Shown here in pieces: positions 52,829 to 61,158 of a stretch of DNA of 64,000 nt (positions are counted from its first letter, which is position 1; every line of letters begins with the position of its first letter). The DNA is from Paenibacillus nasutitermitis. Lineage in GTDB: Bacteria; Bacillota; Bacilli; Paenibacillales; Paenibacillaceae. Below the pieces are notes generated by a model. That model made no database searches, had not been told where the DNA came from, and saw only the letters and a list, made by a program, of their open reading frames with translations. The translations under genes were made by a program, and so were the position numbers. The stretch covers positions 1,674,001 to 1,738,000 of the forward strand of contig NZ_BMHP01000002.1 in assembly GCF_014641075.1 (NCBI RefSeq), written 5' to 3'.

Positions 52829-52852
52829 GCACCCTGCTGCGGCGTTATTTGT
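52811..52852 (+). terminator. Terminator overlapping the end of the DUF5325 gene
   Basis: AACGCCGCA-type arms (CGCCGCAAGCAAGGGT with ACCCTGCTGCGGCG) form a long stem, followed by TTATTTG. Confidence 0.75.
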
Positions 52853-52883
52853 CTGTACGTCTTTCCAATAAAGACGGCTTCCT

Positions 52884-53870
52884 TCAGCGGGGGAGAATAA
52901 AACCCATCCGCTCCTTGACATCCCTAACGGTCTGGTTGGCAATTGACGATACCTGATCTGCTCCTTGCTTCAGAATATCGTGGATCGCCCCCGAACTGCG
53001 AATCTCGGCATAACGGGTTTGCAGCGGCTCCAGCTTGGCGACGACATGTTCCGCAAGATCCTTCTTGAACGCACCGTAGCCCTGGCCTTCATAGCGTGCT
53101 TCAATTTCGCTCAAACTGATATCCGCGCAGTGCGTGTAAATCGTCATGAGGTTGCTCACCTCGGGCTTTTCGGCAGGATTAAACAGGACTTCCCGGCCGG
53201 AATCCGTCGTAGCCCGGCTGATTTTTTTGCGGATCACATCCGGCGGATCCAACAGCGCAATAAAACTGGCCGGATTCGGATTACTTTTGCTCATTTTTTT
53301 GGATGCGTCGTCTAGCGACATTATGCGGGCCCCAACCTTCGGGATATAAGGCTCCGGAATGGTGAAATATTCACCGAATCGCGCGTTAAAGCGCTGAGCC
53401 AAATCGCGTGTCAGCTCCAGATGCTGCTTCTGATCATCGCCAACCGGCACCAGATCTGCATTATAGACCAGAATATCCGCCGCCATCAAAGCCGGATAAA
53501 CAAACAATCCCGCTCCGACCGACTCCTTGCCGGTCGATTTGTCTTTAAACTGCGTCATTCGCTCCAGCTCGCCGATTGAGGAGAGAGTCGTCATCAACCA
53601 GCCCAGCTCGGCATGTGCAGGAACATGGGATTGGGCAAAAACACTCGCTTTGGACGGATCGATCCCGGCCGCTACAAACAACGCGGCAACGGACTCCGTC
53701 TGCTCGCGAAGCGCGGCTGGCTCTTGGGGAACTGTAATAGCATGCAAATCCACGACCATAAAGAAACATTCATGGGTCTGCTGGAGCTTCACAAAATTTT
53801 GCAGAGCGCCAATGTAATTTCCGAGCGTTAATTGGCCGCTCGGTTGAATACCGGATAGAACACGCGGCAT
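52884..53870 (-). CDS. trpS: Tryptophanyl-tRNA synthetase TrpS
   Basis: Charges tRNA-Trp. 328 residues, as in Bacillus TrpS. Class I signatures: HIGH-like SGIQPSGQLTLGNYIGA at the start and KMSKS in DASKKMSKSNPNPAS near 195. Also VDLHAITVPQ and GELERMTQFKDKS, which are part of the TrpRS core. Preceded by a T-box leader with a UGG specifier, so it is induced by uncharged tRNA-Trp. Confidence 0.97.
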   Translation of the reverse strand: MPRVLSGIQPSGQLTLGNYIGALQNFVKLQQTHECFFMVVDLHAITVPQEPAALREQTESVAALFVAAGIDPSKASVFAQSHVPAHAELGWLMTTLSSIGELERMTQFKDKSTGKESVGAGLFVYPALMAADILVYNADLVPVGDDQKQHLELTRDLAQRFNARFGEYFTIPEPYIPKVGARIMSLDDASKKMSKSNPNPASFIALLDPPDVIRKKISRATTDSGREVLFNPAEKPEVSNLMTIYTHCADISLSEIEARYEGQGYGAFKKDLAEHVVAKLEPLQTRYAEIRSSGAIHDILKQGADQVSSIANQTVRDVKERMGFILPR

Positions 53871-53912
53871 CTTGAAAACCTCCTGTTATCGTCATGAAGC
53901 GCCAGGCGCTTT

Positions 53913-53987
53913 TGATAAATTGTTCCTGTTATTCCTCTAATTCCGGGCGCACTTGTTAAATTGTCCCTCTTATTCCTCTAATTCCGG
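53913..53987. repeat. Two direct repeats between T-box and trpS
   Basis: TAAATTGTTCCTGTTATTCC then TCTAATTCCGG (53915-53945), and again TAAATTGTCCCTCTTATTCC then TCTAATTCCGG (53957-53987), period 42 bp. They lie after the T-box terminator and before the trpS ribosome site. Confidence 0.7.
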
Positions 53988-53997
53988 TTTCTTTGGG

Positions 53998-54262
53998 AAC
54001 GCAAAAAAGCCTTCCGCCGAAAGGGACGAAGACCGTGGTGCCACCCTAATTTGTCGTTCCAGACGCTTATAAAAAATAGCGAACGGAACAAACCTCTGGT
54101 TCCCTAACGCGGAACAACACGGAGATGCATACCCACGATCGTACGCTCGCTTCCTCATCTCGGCTCCGGGATCCATTCAGCATCAGACACATGCACCGGT
54201 TCACACCACCCACCGGCTCTCTGAAGCGTTCATCTGTGCTTACTTATTCCCATCATTGCAGT
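53998..54262 (-). promoter_or_regulatory. trpS: T-box riboswitch of trpS
   Basis: On the minus strand: the T-box AGGGTGGCACCACGG (54047-54033) whose GGCA bulge binds the tRNA end; a terminator CCTTTCGGCGGAAGG followed by TTTTTT (to about 54001); stem I with AGAGAGCCGGTGG and the specifier region GAATGGATC, in which TGG (54175-54173) is the Trp codon. Uncharged tRNA-Trp stabilises the antiterminator. Specifier and downstream gene agree. Confidence 0.93.
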
Positions 54263-54269
54263 TACGCTG

Positions 54270-54297
54270 ATTATACTCCTCTGAATATAATTGTCAA
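54270..54297 (-). promoter_or_regulatory. Promoter of the trpS T-box transcript
   Basis: Minus strand TTGACA (54297-54292), 16-bp spacer, TATAAT (54275-54270), both perfect hexamers. Confidence 0.9.
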
Positions 54298-54308
54298 CCT
54301 CCTTTTGT

Positions 54309-55266
54309 TCCCCCTAAATCCCCCTGAGGGGGACCCCAGAGAGGGCAGCCCCTCTAGACACCCGGCATATAAATTAACGTAGGCGTGACAGAGAATCGGC
54401 GTATAGTTACCTCTTCTCGTGGATCGTTTTTCGTCCCTCGCGGGACACACTTCCATGCTTTCTGTTTCCCCCCTAAATCCCCCTGAGGGGGACCCCAGAG
54501 AGGGCCGCCCCTCTGGACACCCGGCATAAAGATTAACGTAGGTGGCACAGAGAATCGGTGTTTAGCTGCCTCCCTTCGTGGATCGTTTTTCGTCCCTCGC
54601 GGGACACACTTCCATGCTTTCTGATTCCCCCCTAAATCCCCCTGAGGGGGACCCCAGAGAGGGACCCCAGAGAGGGCCGCCCCTCTGAACACCCGGCATA
54701 TAGATTAACGTAGGCGTGACAGAGAATCGGCGTATAGTTACCTCTTCTCGTGGATCGTTTTTCGTCCCTCGCGGGACACACTTCCATGACCCGCTCGCGT
54801 GTCACCTGTGGACTTTCGTCCCTGAATAACGTTGGTGTGCCTGTGGCGCGTTTGCAGCTGCTGTGAGTATGAACGTGTACCTCCCCCTTTCTCTAGTCTC
54901 CTCTGGGAACCAGAGGAAACTTAGACATGAGCCGGAGCAGGTTTTATTTTCCTACTGGGAAAATAAAAACAAAATGCCGGCCATGCCCTGTCTTCATGCA
55001 AAGGTAAAGTGTGTCCCGTATGGGACGAAAACGAGGATACGAACCATTCAATGGGGAAAGCGCCTCTGTCTCCCATACGTTATTCAAGCCCCGACGGGGC
55101 ACGAGTGCCCGGGAGCGCCTAATTTAGAGTGTGTCCGTATGGGACGTAAACGAGCTTTGCACGCAATAACTAGTAAGCTTGTGAGAACCGCCCACATTAC
55201 TCCATTCCGGGTGTCCAGAGGGGCGGCCCCCTTTGGGGTCCCTCCTTAGGAGGGATTTAGGGAGGG
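54309..55266. repeat. Composite repeat element, copy 2, with 159-bp tandem units and long inverted ends
   Basis: Three tandem units with a 159-bp period begin near 54309, 54468 and 54627. Each has hairpins CCCCCTGAGGGGG, AGAGGGCCGCCCCTCT and GTCCCTCGCGGGAC. The third unit carries an extra 13-bp duplication (GACCCCAGAGAGG). The far end (55207-55266) is the inverted copy of the unit start: CCGGGTGTCCAGAGG, then GGGTCCCTCC and AGGGATTTAGGGAGG. Between lie inverted GTGTGTCC...GGGACG modules. It is related to 4817-5253. The open frames inside are by-products. Confidence 0.75.
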
Positions 55267-55331
55267 TCTGTATAAGGCCAAGCCTGCATATTGTATAACA
55301 TGGACAGGTTTAAGCAGGAGGGGATTATCCG

Positions 55332-56357
55332 TTGAAATACATCTATAGATGGGGAACGCCGCTGCTTGCAGTCTGCTGCCTGGTACTGATTGCACGTATC
55401 TGGAGCCGGGACAGCCTGACGGATCTGATTCTGTCCAATCCGTCGCTGCAGGCTTTCAAAATATTGTTTATCAGCATCATCCTCGAAGCATTCCCGTTCA
55501 TTCTCCTGGGGGTGCTGTTCTCGGCGCTGCTGCAGGTGTTTGTTTCTGATCAAACAATTGTCCGGCTCACACCGAAAAACCCGGTAATTGGCGTATTGTT
55601 CGGCAGCCTGCTGGGTCTGCTGCTCCCCCTTTGCGAATGCGGTATGATTCCCGTCGTACGCCGTCTGATCCGCAAGGGCATGCCCGCATATATAGGAATG
55701 GTGTTTATTTTTGCCGGACCGATCATTAATCCCGTCGTCTTCACTTCGACCTACACGGCTTTCCGATCCCAGCCTGTTATGGCCTATTCGCGAATGGGTC
55801 TTACTTTAGTTGTCTGCGTGCTGCTTGGCCTGCTGCTTTACCGTTTTCTCCGCAGCAATCCGCTGCGGGAAGCGCCGGCTGCCTCACATCTCCATGCCGG
55901 TCATACCCACAACCATAACCACAGCGAGGCGCATGGGGGGCTGCGCAGACGGATCGCCTCCACGTTTGCCCATGCATCGGACGAGTTTTTCGATATCGGC
56001 AAATATTTGATCATGGGCGCCTTGATCACCGCGGCCATGCAAACCGTCCTGGACCGGCAACTGCTCACATCCATCACCGACCAGCCCTTCATCTCCCATA
56101 TCTTTATGATGCTGCTTGCTTTCGCCCTTTCTCTCTGTTCCACCTCGGATGCATTTGTAGCGTCAAGCTTCAGCGGCCTGTTCACGCCCGGCGCGCTTCT
56201 CGCCTTCCTTGTCTTCGGTCCTATGGTTGACCTGAAAAGCACGTTGATGCTGTTCTCCGCATTCCGCACCAAATTTGTTCTTGCAGTCATTTCATTCCTG
56301 TTCATTGCGGTGCTGATCGGTTCCGTAGTTGCGGAAAAGCTCATATTCATCCCTTGA
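55332..56357 (+). CDS. UPF0718/DUF318-family permease (YcgR-like)
   Basis: 341 residues, about eight transmembrane helices. Starts at TTG 55332 with AGGAGGGG 8 nt before. Family motifs: EAFPFILLGVLFSALLQVF, LPLCECGMIPVVRRLI with adjacent Cys/Glu residues, FAGPIINPVVFTSTY and LCSTSDAFVASSF. A His-rich loop (HLHAGHTHNHNHSEAHGG, about 196-213) may bind metal. Related permeases (ArsP) export organoarsenicals, but the His loop points to a metal role here; this is unproven. The TIGR03943 gene follows at 25 bp. Confidence 0.87.
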   Translation: MKYIYRWGTPLLAVCCLVLIARIWSRDSLTDLILSNPSLQAFKILFISIILEAFPFILLGVLFSALLQVFVSDQTIVRLTPKNPVIGVLFGSLLGLLLPLCECGMIPVVRRLIRKGMPAYIGMVFIFAGPIINPVVFTSTYTAFRSQPVMAYSRMGLTLVVCVLLGLLLYRFLRSNPLREAPAASHLHAGHTHNHNHSEAHGGLRRRIASTFAHASDEFFDIGKYLIMGALITAAMQTVLDRQLLTSITDQPFISHIFMMLLAFALSLCSTSDAFVASSFSGLFTPGALLAFLVFGPMVDLKSTLMLFSAFRTKFVLAVISFLFIAVLIGSVVAEKLIFIP

Positions 56358-56382
56358 CAATTGAAGCTAAGGAGCGGGAAGC

Positions 56383-57327
56383 ATGACTAAAAAAGACCGG
56401 AACACGATTGTCCACCATCTGCTGCGAGCTGCGATTATGAGTGGGTTTACCTTCTACATTATCCATCTTTCCCTTAGCGGAAATCTGCTGCAGTACATCG
56501 CACCGCGCATGGCGGTCTACGTGAAACTCTCTGCTCTTGGATTGTGCGCTACCGCTATGTATTTGGTTTACTCCGCCATTCAAGTCGGTAGGGGCAACGG
56601 GGCGGCCGCCCATGATTGCAATCATGAGCCGTCATCTTCCTGGCTCAGAAACATCCTTATTTACGGGATGTTTGTATTTCCGCTCGTCATTGGCTTCCTG
56701 CTGCCTGATACGATACCGGGAAACTCTGCCGCATCCAGAAATGAAGCCGGCTTTCATGATTCAGGCAGTTTTGTAGGGTCCGGAGATCATGAGCATTCCC
56801 TGCCACTGCCGGCCGCCGGCTATCTGGATGCCTTGTTCCCGGCAGATGAATATACGGCGCCCTATGCAAGGCTTGGCAAACATTTATACGGAATGAATGA
56901 AATTATTATTTCCGACAAGCAATATTTGGAAACGCTCGCAACGCTGAATATGTTCCGTGAAGCTTTTATCGGCAAAACAATTGAGATTACCGGATGTGTC
57001 TACAGACAGGAAGGGATGCCGGTAACGCAGCTGGCCGTCAGCCGGCTGGCGATGAACTGCCGCTCCGCGGATTCCAAACCGTACGGACTGATCATCGACT
57101 ATCCCCAGGCGGCTCACTTTCCCGATGATGTCTGGCTGAATGTACGGGGTACGTTAGAGGAAGGCGTTTTCGAAAAAATTCCAGTCTCCATCCTCAAGGC
57201 AACACATGTCGAAACCATTCTTCCTCCTGAAGGGATTGGTTTGGACGGCGAATCGTTAGATTCGACGTTCAGCATCCACCTACCTGATAATTCCTATGTA
57301 TATCCGGATAATGAATGGGACCATTAA
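56383..57327 (+). CDS. TIGR03943-family protein (YcgQ-like)
   Basis: 314 residues. Two N-terminal helices (about 13-35 and 44-66), a His/Cys-containing loop (AHDCNHEP), a third helix near 90-108, then an outside/cytoplasmic domain of about 190 residues with the typical EITGCVYRQ and MNCRSADSKPYGLIIDYP strands. It is regularly paired with the UPF0718 permease encoded upstream, so they likely act together in the membrane. Molecular role unknown. GGAGCGGG precedes the ATG. Confidence 0.87.
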   Translation: MTKKDRNTIVHHLLRAAIMSGFTFYIIHLSLSGNLLQYIAPRMAVYVKLSALGLCATAMYLVYSAIQVGRGNGAAAHDCNHEPSSSWLRNILIYGMFVFPLVIGFLLPDTIPGNSAASRNEAGFHDSGSFVGSGDHEHSLPLPAAGYLDALFPADEYTAPYARLGKHLYGMNEIIISDKQYLETLATLNMFREAFIGKTIEITGCVYRQEGMPVTQLAVSRLAMNCRSADSKPYGLIIDYPQAAHFPDDVWLNVRGTLEEGVFEKIPVSILKATHVETILPPEGIGLDGESLDSTFSIHLPDNSYVYPDNEWDH

Positions 57328-57366
57328 TAGTAATGCGGGACAGCGAAATAAATTTCGTATTTCTTT

Positions 57367-57396
57367 TGCATAAAAGCTTCCAACAGGAACATAATA
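57367..57396 (+). promoter_or_regulatory. Sigma-G-like promoter of the SASP gene at 57427
   Basis: TGCATA (57367-57372), 17-bp spacer, CATAATA (57390-57396), one base from the -10 consensus CATACTA and a full match to TGMATA. Confidence 0.6.
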
Positions 57397-57426
57397 AGGC
57401 CCAAGAACATGTAGGAGGTGAATATT

Positions 57427-57654
57427 ATGGCAGGACAATCCCGCAGCAGCAACTCTCTGGTCGTCCCTCAGGCAAGCGCAGCTTTGGATCAAATGAAATA
57501 CGAGGTAGCGCAAGAGCTGGGTATTCAAATTCCGCAAGACGGCTATTACGGCTACATGGCTACACGCGATACCGGTGCATTGGGAGGATACATCACCCGC
57601 AAACTGGTGCAAATCGCAGAGCAGCAATTGGCAGGCAGCAATATTCGCCACTAG
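57427..57654 (+). CDS. Alpha/beta-type small acid-soluble spore protein (SASP)
   Basis: 75 residues from ATG 57427 with AGGAGGTG 7 nt before. Nearly identical to the SASP at 52306 through the two DNA-binding helices (AALDQMKYEVAQELGI, GGYITRKLVQIAEQQL) and the GPR cleavage site; they differ mostly in the last six residues. Probably a recent duplication. Made in the forespore. Confidence 0.95.
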   Translation: MAGQSRSSNSLVVPQASAALDQMKYEVAQELGIQIPQDGYYGYMATRDTGALGGYITRKLVQIAEQQLAGSNIRH

Positions 57655-57718
57655 ATTTCAGAACCACCCGAATACCGATCCGAAATAACAGCTGCTTTAA
57701 GCGGCCTGAAACACCAAG

Positions 57719-57757
57719 AAGGTACAGTCCTTTAACAGGGAGTCTGTACCTTTTTTC
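57719..57757 (+). terminator. Terminator of the SASP gene
   Basis: AAGGTACAG and CTGTACCTT around a short loop, followed by TTTTTT. Also faces the convergent sortase gene. Confidence 0.88.
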
Positions 57758-57767
57758 TGGGCTCCTT

Positions 57768-58445
57768 TTATCTCTTGCGGGGTCCCGCCTCATCAGCCGG
57801 ATTTCCTTTTGCCCTTGTCCGCAGGCCGTACGTTTCGTCCAAACGCTTAGTGAATATAACCAGCCTGGCTTCATGCTCACGTTTTTTCCTGCTGTATCTG
57901 CCGGCACAGGTAATCAGGTTCAGTCTGGCTTCATCCGTGCGGCCGAAGATTTTCTCGAGCGGTGCTTCAGAGGTCATATAGGTCTTCACTTCTTCTACAA
58001 CAAACTCCACAGACGCGCCGCGTTTATTCTTTATGATAACGAGATCCCCAGGGTTCAATTCCCGCAGGCGAAAAAAAATAGCAGGACCTGTATAGTTGTC
58101 TACATGCCCGTCCAATATTGCATTTCCCTTTTCGCCAGGAAGCGCGCCTGTCGACAGATATCCTACCATTCGACTATCGCGGGGAACACCCATTGAACCG
58201 TCCGCTTTTACGCCAACAGGTTCAATGTTTGCATGGAGATCGAGCACAGGAATATACAGTCTGGCCGGGACGATACCTTTATGCTGGCTTATTGGCTGAA
58301 CGGGACGAGACAGTTCCGGCAATCCGGAGTTTTGAATCAACCCCGACACTGCCATTGCATGCGGCTCTTTGATTTGTTCCTGGAAAATGAACCCGGCACT
58401 GCAAATGAAGAGAAACAGAATTGGGATGAGTATACGCTTTTTCAT
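57768..58445 (-). CDS. Class F-like sortase
   Basis: 225 residues. N-terminal membrane anchor (residues 4-22), a linker, then a sortase beta-barrel from about 62: ARLYIPVLDLHANIEPVGV, catalytic His114 in LDGHVDNY, Cys180 in LNLITCAG and Arg194 in HEARLVIFT. The short form, TCAG motif and basic tail fit class F/E-like sortases of soil Firmicutes. The gene directly upstream encodes a secreted protein with an MPKTG motif, a likely substrate, 46 bp away on the same strand. Confidence 0.85.
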   Translation of the reverse strand: MKKRILIPILFLFICSAGFIFQEQIKEPHAMAVSGLIQNSGLPELSRPVQPISQHKGIVPARLYIPVLDLHANIEPVGVKADGSMGVPRDSRMVGYLSTGALPGEKGNAILDGHVDNYTGPAIFFRLRELNPGDLVIIKNKRGASVEFVVEEVKTYMTSEAPLEKIFGRTDEARLNLITCAGRYSRKKREHEARLVIFTKRLDETYGLRTRAKGNPADEAGPRKR

Positions 58446-58491
58446 AACTGAATTTAGAAAAGAGGGGAATATTCATCCCCCCTTTACGCTC

Positions 58492-58791
58492 CTATTCCAT
58501 TTGTTCGCTAGCGCCGCCAAAGCCTGTTTTTGGCATTTCGGTCGCTTTTGCCTTCAAGCCTTTAGCATGCAATTTGTGGCCTGTGCCTTTAGCTTTCATT
58601 TTAAGCTTTTCACTGTGCAGCTTCTTCATATGCATTTTTTTGCTCTCGGCATGCATTTTTTTCTCGTGCACTTTCTTCTCGTGCATTTTCTTCTCGTGCA
58701 TCGTTTCGGTTGCCGGATCAGCCGCATAAGCTGCCGTACCTACCGATAACAGCATACAAGCGGTGACGATCATCATGGCTAATTTTTTCAT
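58492..58791 (-). CDS. Secreted Met/His/Lys-rich protein with MPKTG sorting-like motif
   Basis: 99 residues. Signal peptide to about residue 23 (ends TAAYAA). The mature part has the repeats MHEKK, MHEKK, VHEKK and more Met/His/Lys pairs to residue 85, which could bind copper or another metal. Residues 86-90 are MPKTG followed by FGGASEQME. This looks like an LPxTG sortase signal but without the usual hydrophobic helix and basic tail. AGGAGG precedes the ATG. Position next to the sortase gene makes it the probable dedicated substrate. Confidence 0.75.
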   Translation of the reverse strand: MKKLAMMIVTACMLLSVGTAAYAADPATETMHEKKMHEKKVHEKKMHAESKKMHMKKLHSEKLKMKAKGTGHKLHAKGLKAKATEMPKTGFGGASEQME

Positions 58792-58963
58792 TTCATTTCC
58801 TCCTCATAATTTAGAAAGTTGGGAAGCCCTCCTTCATGTTGTCCTCCAAGCAATAAAATATGTAACCAACTATTACCTGCGTATGCAATAGCTATTTTTT
58901 TGAAAAGATATGGCTTAACGTCAACAATGTCAACATGACGCACATTGCAAAGGATGGAGATTC

Positions 58964-59731
58964 ATGATCGCACACAAATATCTGCTGGGGATCGTAAGCC
59001 TTTCGATGCTGCTGTTCGCAAATGAAGCAGATGGCGCACCTATGAAGAAGGACCGTTTTTATTATGAGAAAAAGGGCGAAATGATTTGGGAGGTTCAGAC
59101 GAAGCAGAAGGTCATGGCTTTAACCTTTGATGACGGTCCGGATCCCGTTCAAACGCTTGAGATATTGGATCTGTTGAAGCAGTATGACGCCAAATGTACT
59201 TTTTTTGTAGTTGGCAAACGGGTGAAGCAATACCCGGATATTATGAAACGGGTATCTGCCGAGGGACATGAAATCGCAAACCATACCTATAGTCATGCTT
59301 ATTTCAGAATCCCCTCCTCGGGAAGGCAAGTAAGGGAGGAAATCGAGCGAACAGAGAATGAAATATTTAAACTGATCGGCCGTAAATCTGTATTGTTTCG
59401 GCCTCCCGGCGGGGTTTATGACGATACCATTGTCAAGGTTTCCAATCAGATGGGATTGGTTCCCATTATGTGGTCCTGGCATCAGGATACGCGAGACTGG
59501 AGTCGTCCAGGGGTTCAGCGGATAAGGAATAAGGTGCTGGAAAATGCCAGAAACGGAGATATTGTGCTCTTTCATGACCATGTTCAAGGGAAAACACAGA
59601 CCACAGCTGCCTTGAAAGTCATTCTTCCTGAACTGAAGGCAAGAGGCTATCGCTTCATTACTGTCTCCGAGTTAATGAAATGTTCAATAACCGAAACGGA
59701 CAAACAGCATCCTCCACAGAAATACTCCTAA
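58964..59731 (+). CDS. Polysaccharide deacetylase (NodB homology)
   Basis: 255 residues with a signal peptide or anchor to about residue 25. NodB motifs: MALTFDDGPDP (metal Asp pair), ANHTYSHAYF (metal His pair, H-x3-H), LFRPPGG (catalytic Arg), MWSWHQDTRDW and DIVLFHDH. Acts outside the membrane, probably de-N-acetylating peptidoglycan or another cell-envelope glycan. AAGGATGGAG precedes the ATG. The YhcN-like gene follows at 64 bp. Confidence 0.92.
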   Translation: MIAHKYLLGIVSLSMLLFANEADGAPMKKDRFYYEKKGEMIWEVQTKQKVMALTFDDGPDPVQTLEILDLLKQYDAKCTFFVVGKRVKQYPDIMKRVSAEGHEIANHTYSHAYFRIPSSGRQVREEIERTENEIFKLIGRKSVLFRPPGGVYDDTIVKVSNQMGLVPIMWSWHQDTRDWSRPGVQRIRNKVLENARNGDIVLFHDHVQGKTQTTAALKVILPELKARGYRFITVSELMKCSITETDKQHPPQKYS

Positions 59732-59794
59732 GAAATATTTCCTGCATGGTTTTAAGCCCGGCCGAGAATCCTATAAGCCAGGAGGTGAAAACCA

Positions 59795-60400
59795 ATGTAC
59801 AAATTTGGAGCAATTGTGGTGCTTTCCGTATCTCTTGCCGTCGTTTCAACAGGCTGCGCAACGAGAACCAACAACAATACGAAGGCGAACAACTACAGGG
59901 CCCAATCTACCGACAACCGGTCCCTTATGAACGAATCCCGCGGGCACATGAATGAAATGAACCGTTCCATAAACGGGAATCAACATTTGATGGATGGTAC
60001 CAATCATTCCATGAATGGTACCCATTCGATGAACAATTCAGCCCCGAATTCCCAATCAGCCAATTTGACCGCTTCCGAGAGAATAGCCAAACGTGTTTCG
60101 GCAATCAACGGGGTCGATAAGGCAACGGTCATCTTAAACAATCGGGATGCCGTTGTTGGCGTCGATTTGAAGCAGGGTGCAAACAAGGCGGCGGTTGAGA
60201 AAAACATCATGCAAGCCGTCAAACGAATAGAGCCCAAATACGCCGTTCATATAACGACGGACAAAAAGCTTCATACCCGTATCCGGACTCTTCACAGCCA
60301 GATGGTACCGCTGGACGGCCATCCGATTCGTAATTTGTCCGAAGATATTGGAACATTAATCCGTGATTTAGGAAACACCATTACCGCACCGCTTCGCTAA
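59795..60400 (+). CDS. YhcN/YlaJ-family sporulation lipoprotein
   Basis: 201 residues. Lipoprotein signal with STGC (Cys20). A low-complexity Asn/Met/His-rich segment (about 24-88: MNEMNRSINGNQHLMDG, MNGTHSMNNS) is followed by the conserved domain: ASERIAKRVSAINGVDKATVILNNRDAVVGVDL. This domain is found in lipoproteins of the inner spore membrane that help germination or outgrowth. AGGAGGTG precedes the ATG. Confidence 0.88.
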   Translation: MYKFGAIVVLSVSLAVVSTGCATRTNNNTKANNYRAQSTDNRSLMNESRGHMNEMNRSINGNQHLMDGTNHSMNGTHSMNNSAPNSQSANLTASERIAKRVSAINGVDKATVILNNRDAVVGVDLKQGANKAAVEKNIMQAVKRIEPKYAVHITTDKKLHTRIRTLHSQMVPLDGHPIRNLSEDIGTLIRDLGNTITAPLR

Positions 60401-60438
60401 GATACATCACAATAAGGACGTTTGAACAATAACAAAGA

Positions 60439-60477
60439 AATGCTGCCCGCAATTGATTTGCGGAGCAGCATTTTTGT
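60439..60477 (+). terminator. Terminator of the yhcN-like gene
   Basis: AATGCTGC/GCAGCATT with an inner stem CCGCAA/TTGCGG, followed by TTTTTG. Confidence 0.85.
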
Positions 60478-60502
60478 ACGTTGAGGCGGCAGCAAGGGAT
60501 CG

Positions 60503-60910
60503 CTACGGGGTATCCCGAAGCTTCTGGGAGTATTTAGGCTGGTATCGGAACATTCCATTGGCTAAATTATAGTTGGATTCGAATAAAATACTTGCCGACC
60601 AGGTGCCCGTGCCAGACCGGACGGAGAAATCATATAAAATTTCACCATGTGTCCAATTCCGTTTAAGCTTCAGGGAGTCAACGGCCATCTGACGAAAGGA
60701 CTGTACCTGTGAAGCGGTCATACCTTGCTCGGCTTGCCCGATCTGGCCGTTTTTGCTTTCGATGGGATTATGCCGGATTCCGTATTTCCCAACCGCATTA
60801 TTTCGAATATGTATAATAACCGTTCCAGCAACGGCAGAAATAAGCTCCTCTTCCAACTGCCTGAATACATATTCCACTTGCCTGACCAATGATAACGCTT
60901 CCAAACTCAT
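60503..60910 (-). CDS. Na-translocating-decarboxylase-unrelated hypothetical protein (DUF2294-like)
   Basis: 135 residues from ATG 60910, with AGGAGG 8 nt before. LVRQVEYVFRQLEEELISAVAGTVIIHIRNN, then MTASQVQSFRQMAVDSLKLKR and FSVRSGTGTWSASILFE. The beginning resembles the DUF2294 domain (helix plus strand), but I am not certain. No membrane segment and no signal peptide. Single gene on the minus strand. Confidence 0.5.
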   Translation of the reverse strand: MSLEALSLVRQVEYVFRQLEEELISAVAGTVIIHIRNNAVGKYGIRHNPIESKNGQIGQAEQGMTASQVQSFRQMAVDSLKLKRNWTHGEILYDFSVRSGTGTWSASILFESNYNLANGMFRYQPKYSQKLRDTP

Positions 60911-61158
60911 AATAAACCTCCTCATAATTTCCTTCTTTTCTTGATGCTTACAAGTGATACATTAGGCCTATTATATGACAGGTTTCTAGTTCCTACAACA
61001 TATTTTTTACAATTACATTACAAATTCCCTGGTTCTTGCGGTCTTTATGCATATTTCAACTCATTCTTTCGACTCAGTATGATGGGATCAGACCAATATA
61101 GACAAATTTCCCCAATATGAATATAATGAGATTATTCTAATAAAGAGGAGCCTGCGTC

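Noticed and set aside
54354..54692. 112-codon frame with internal peptide repeats
   Set aside because: The peptide repeat comes from the 159-bp DNA repeat (159 is divisible by three); no ribosome site.
57161..57180. Further copy of the hairpin GGCGTTTTCGAAAAAA
   Set aside because: It lies in frame inside the TIGR03943 gene and does not form the full palindrome; judged coincidence.
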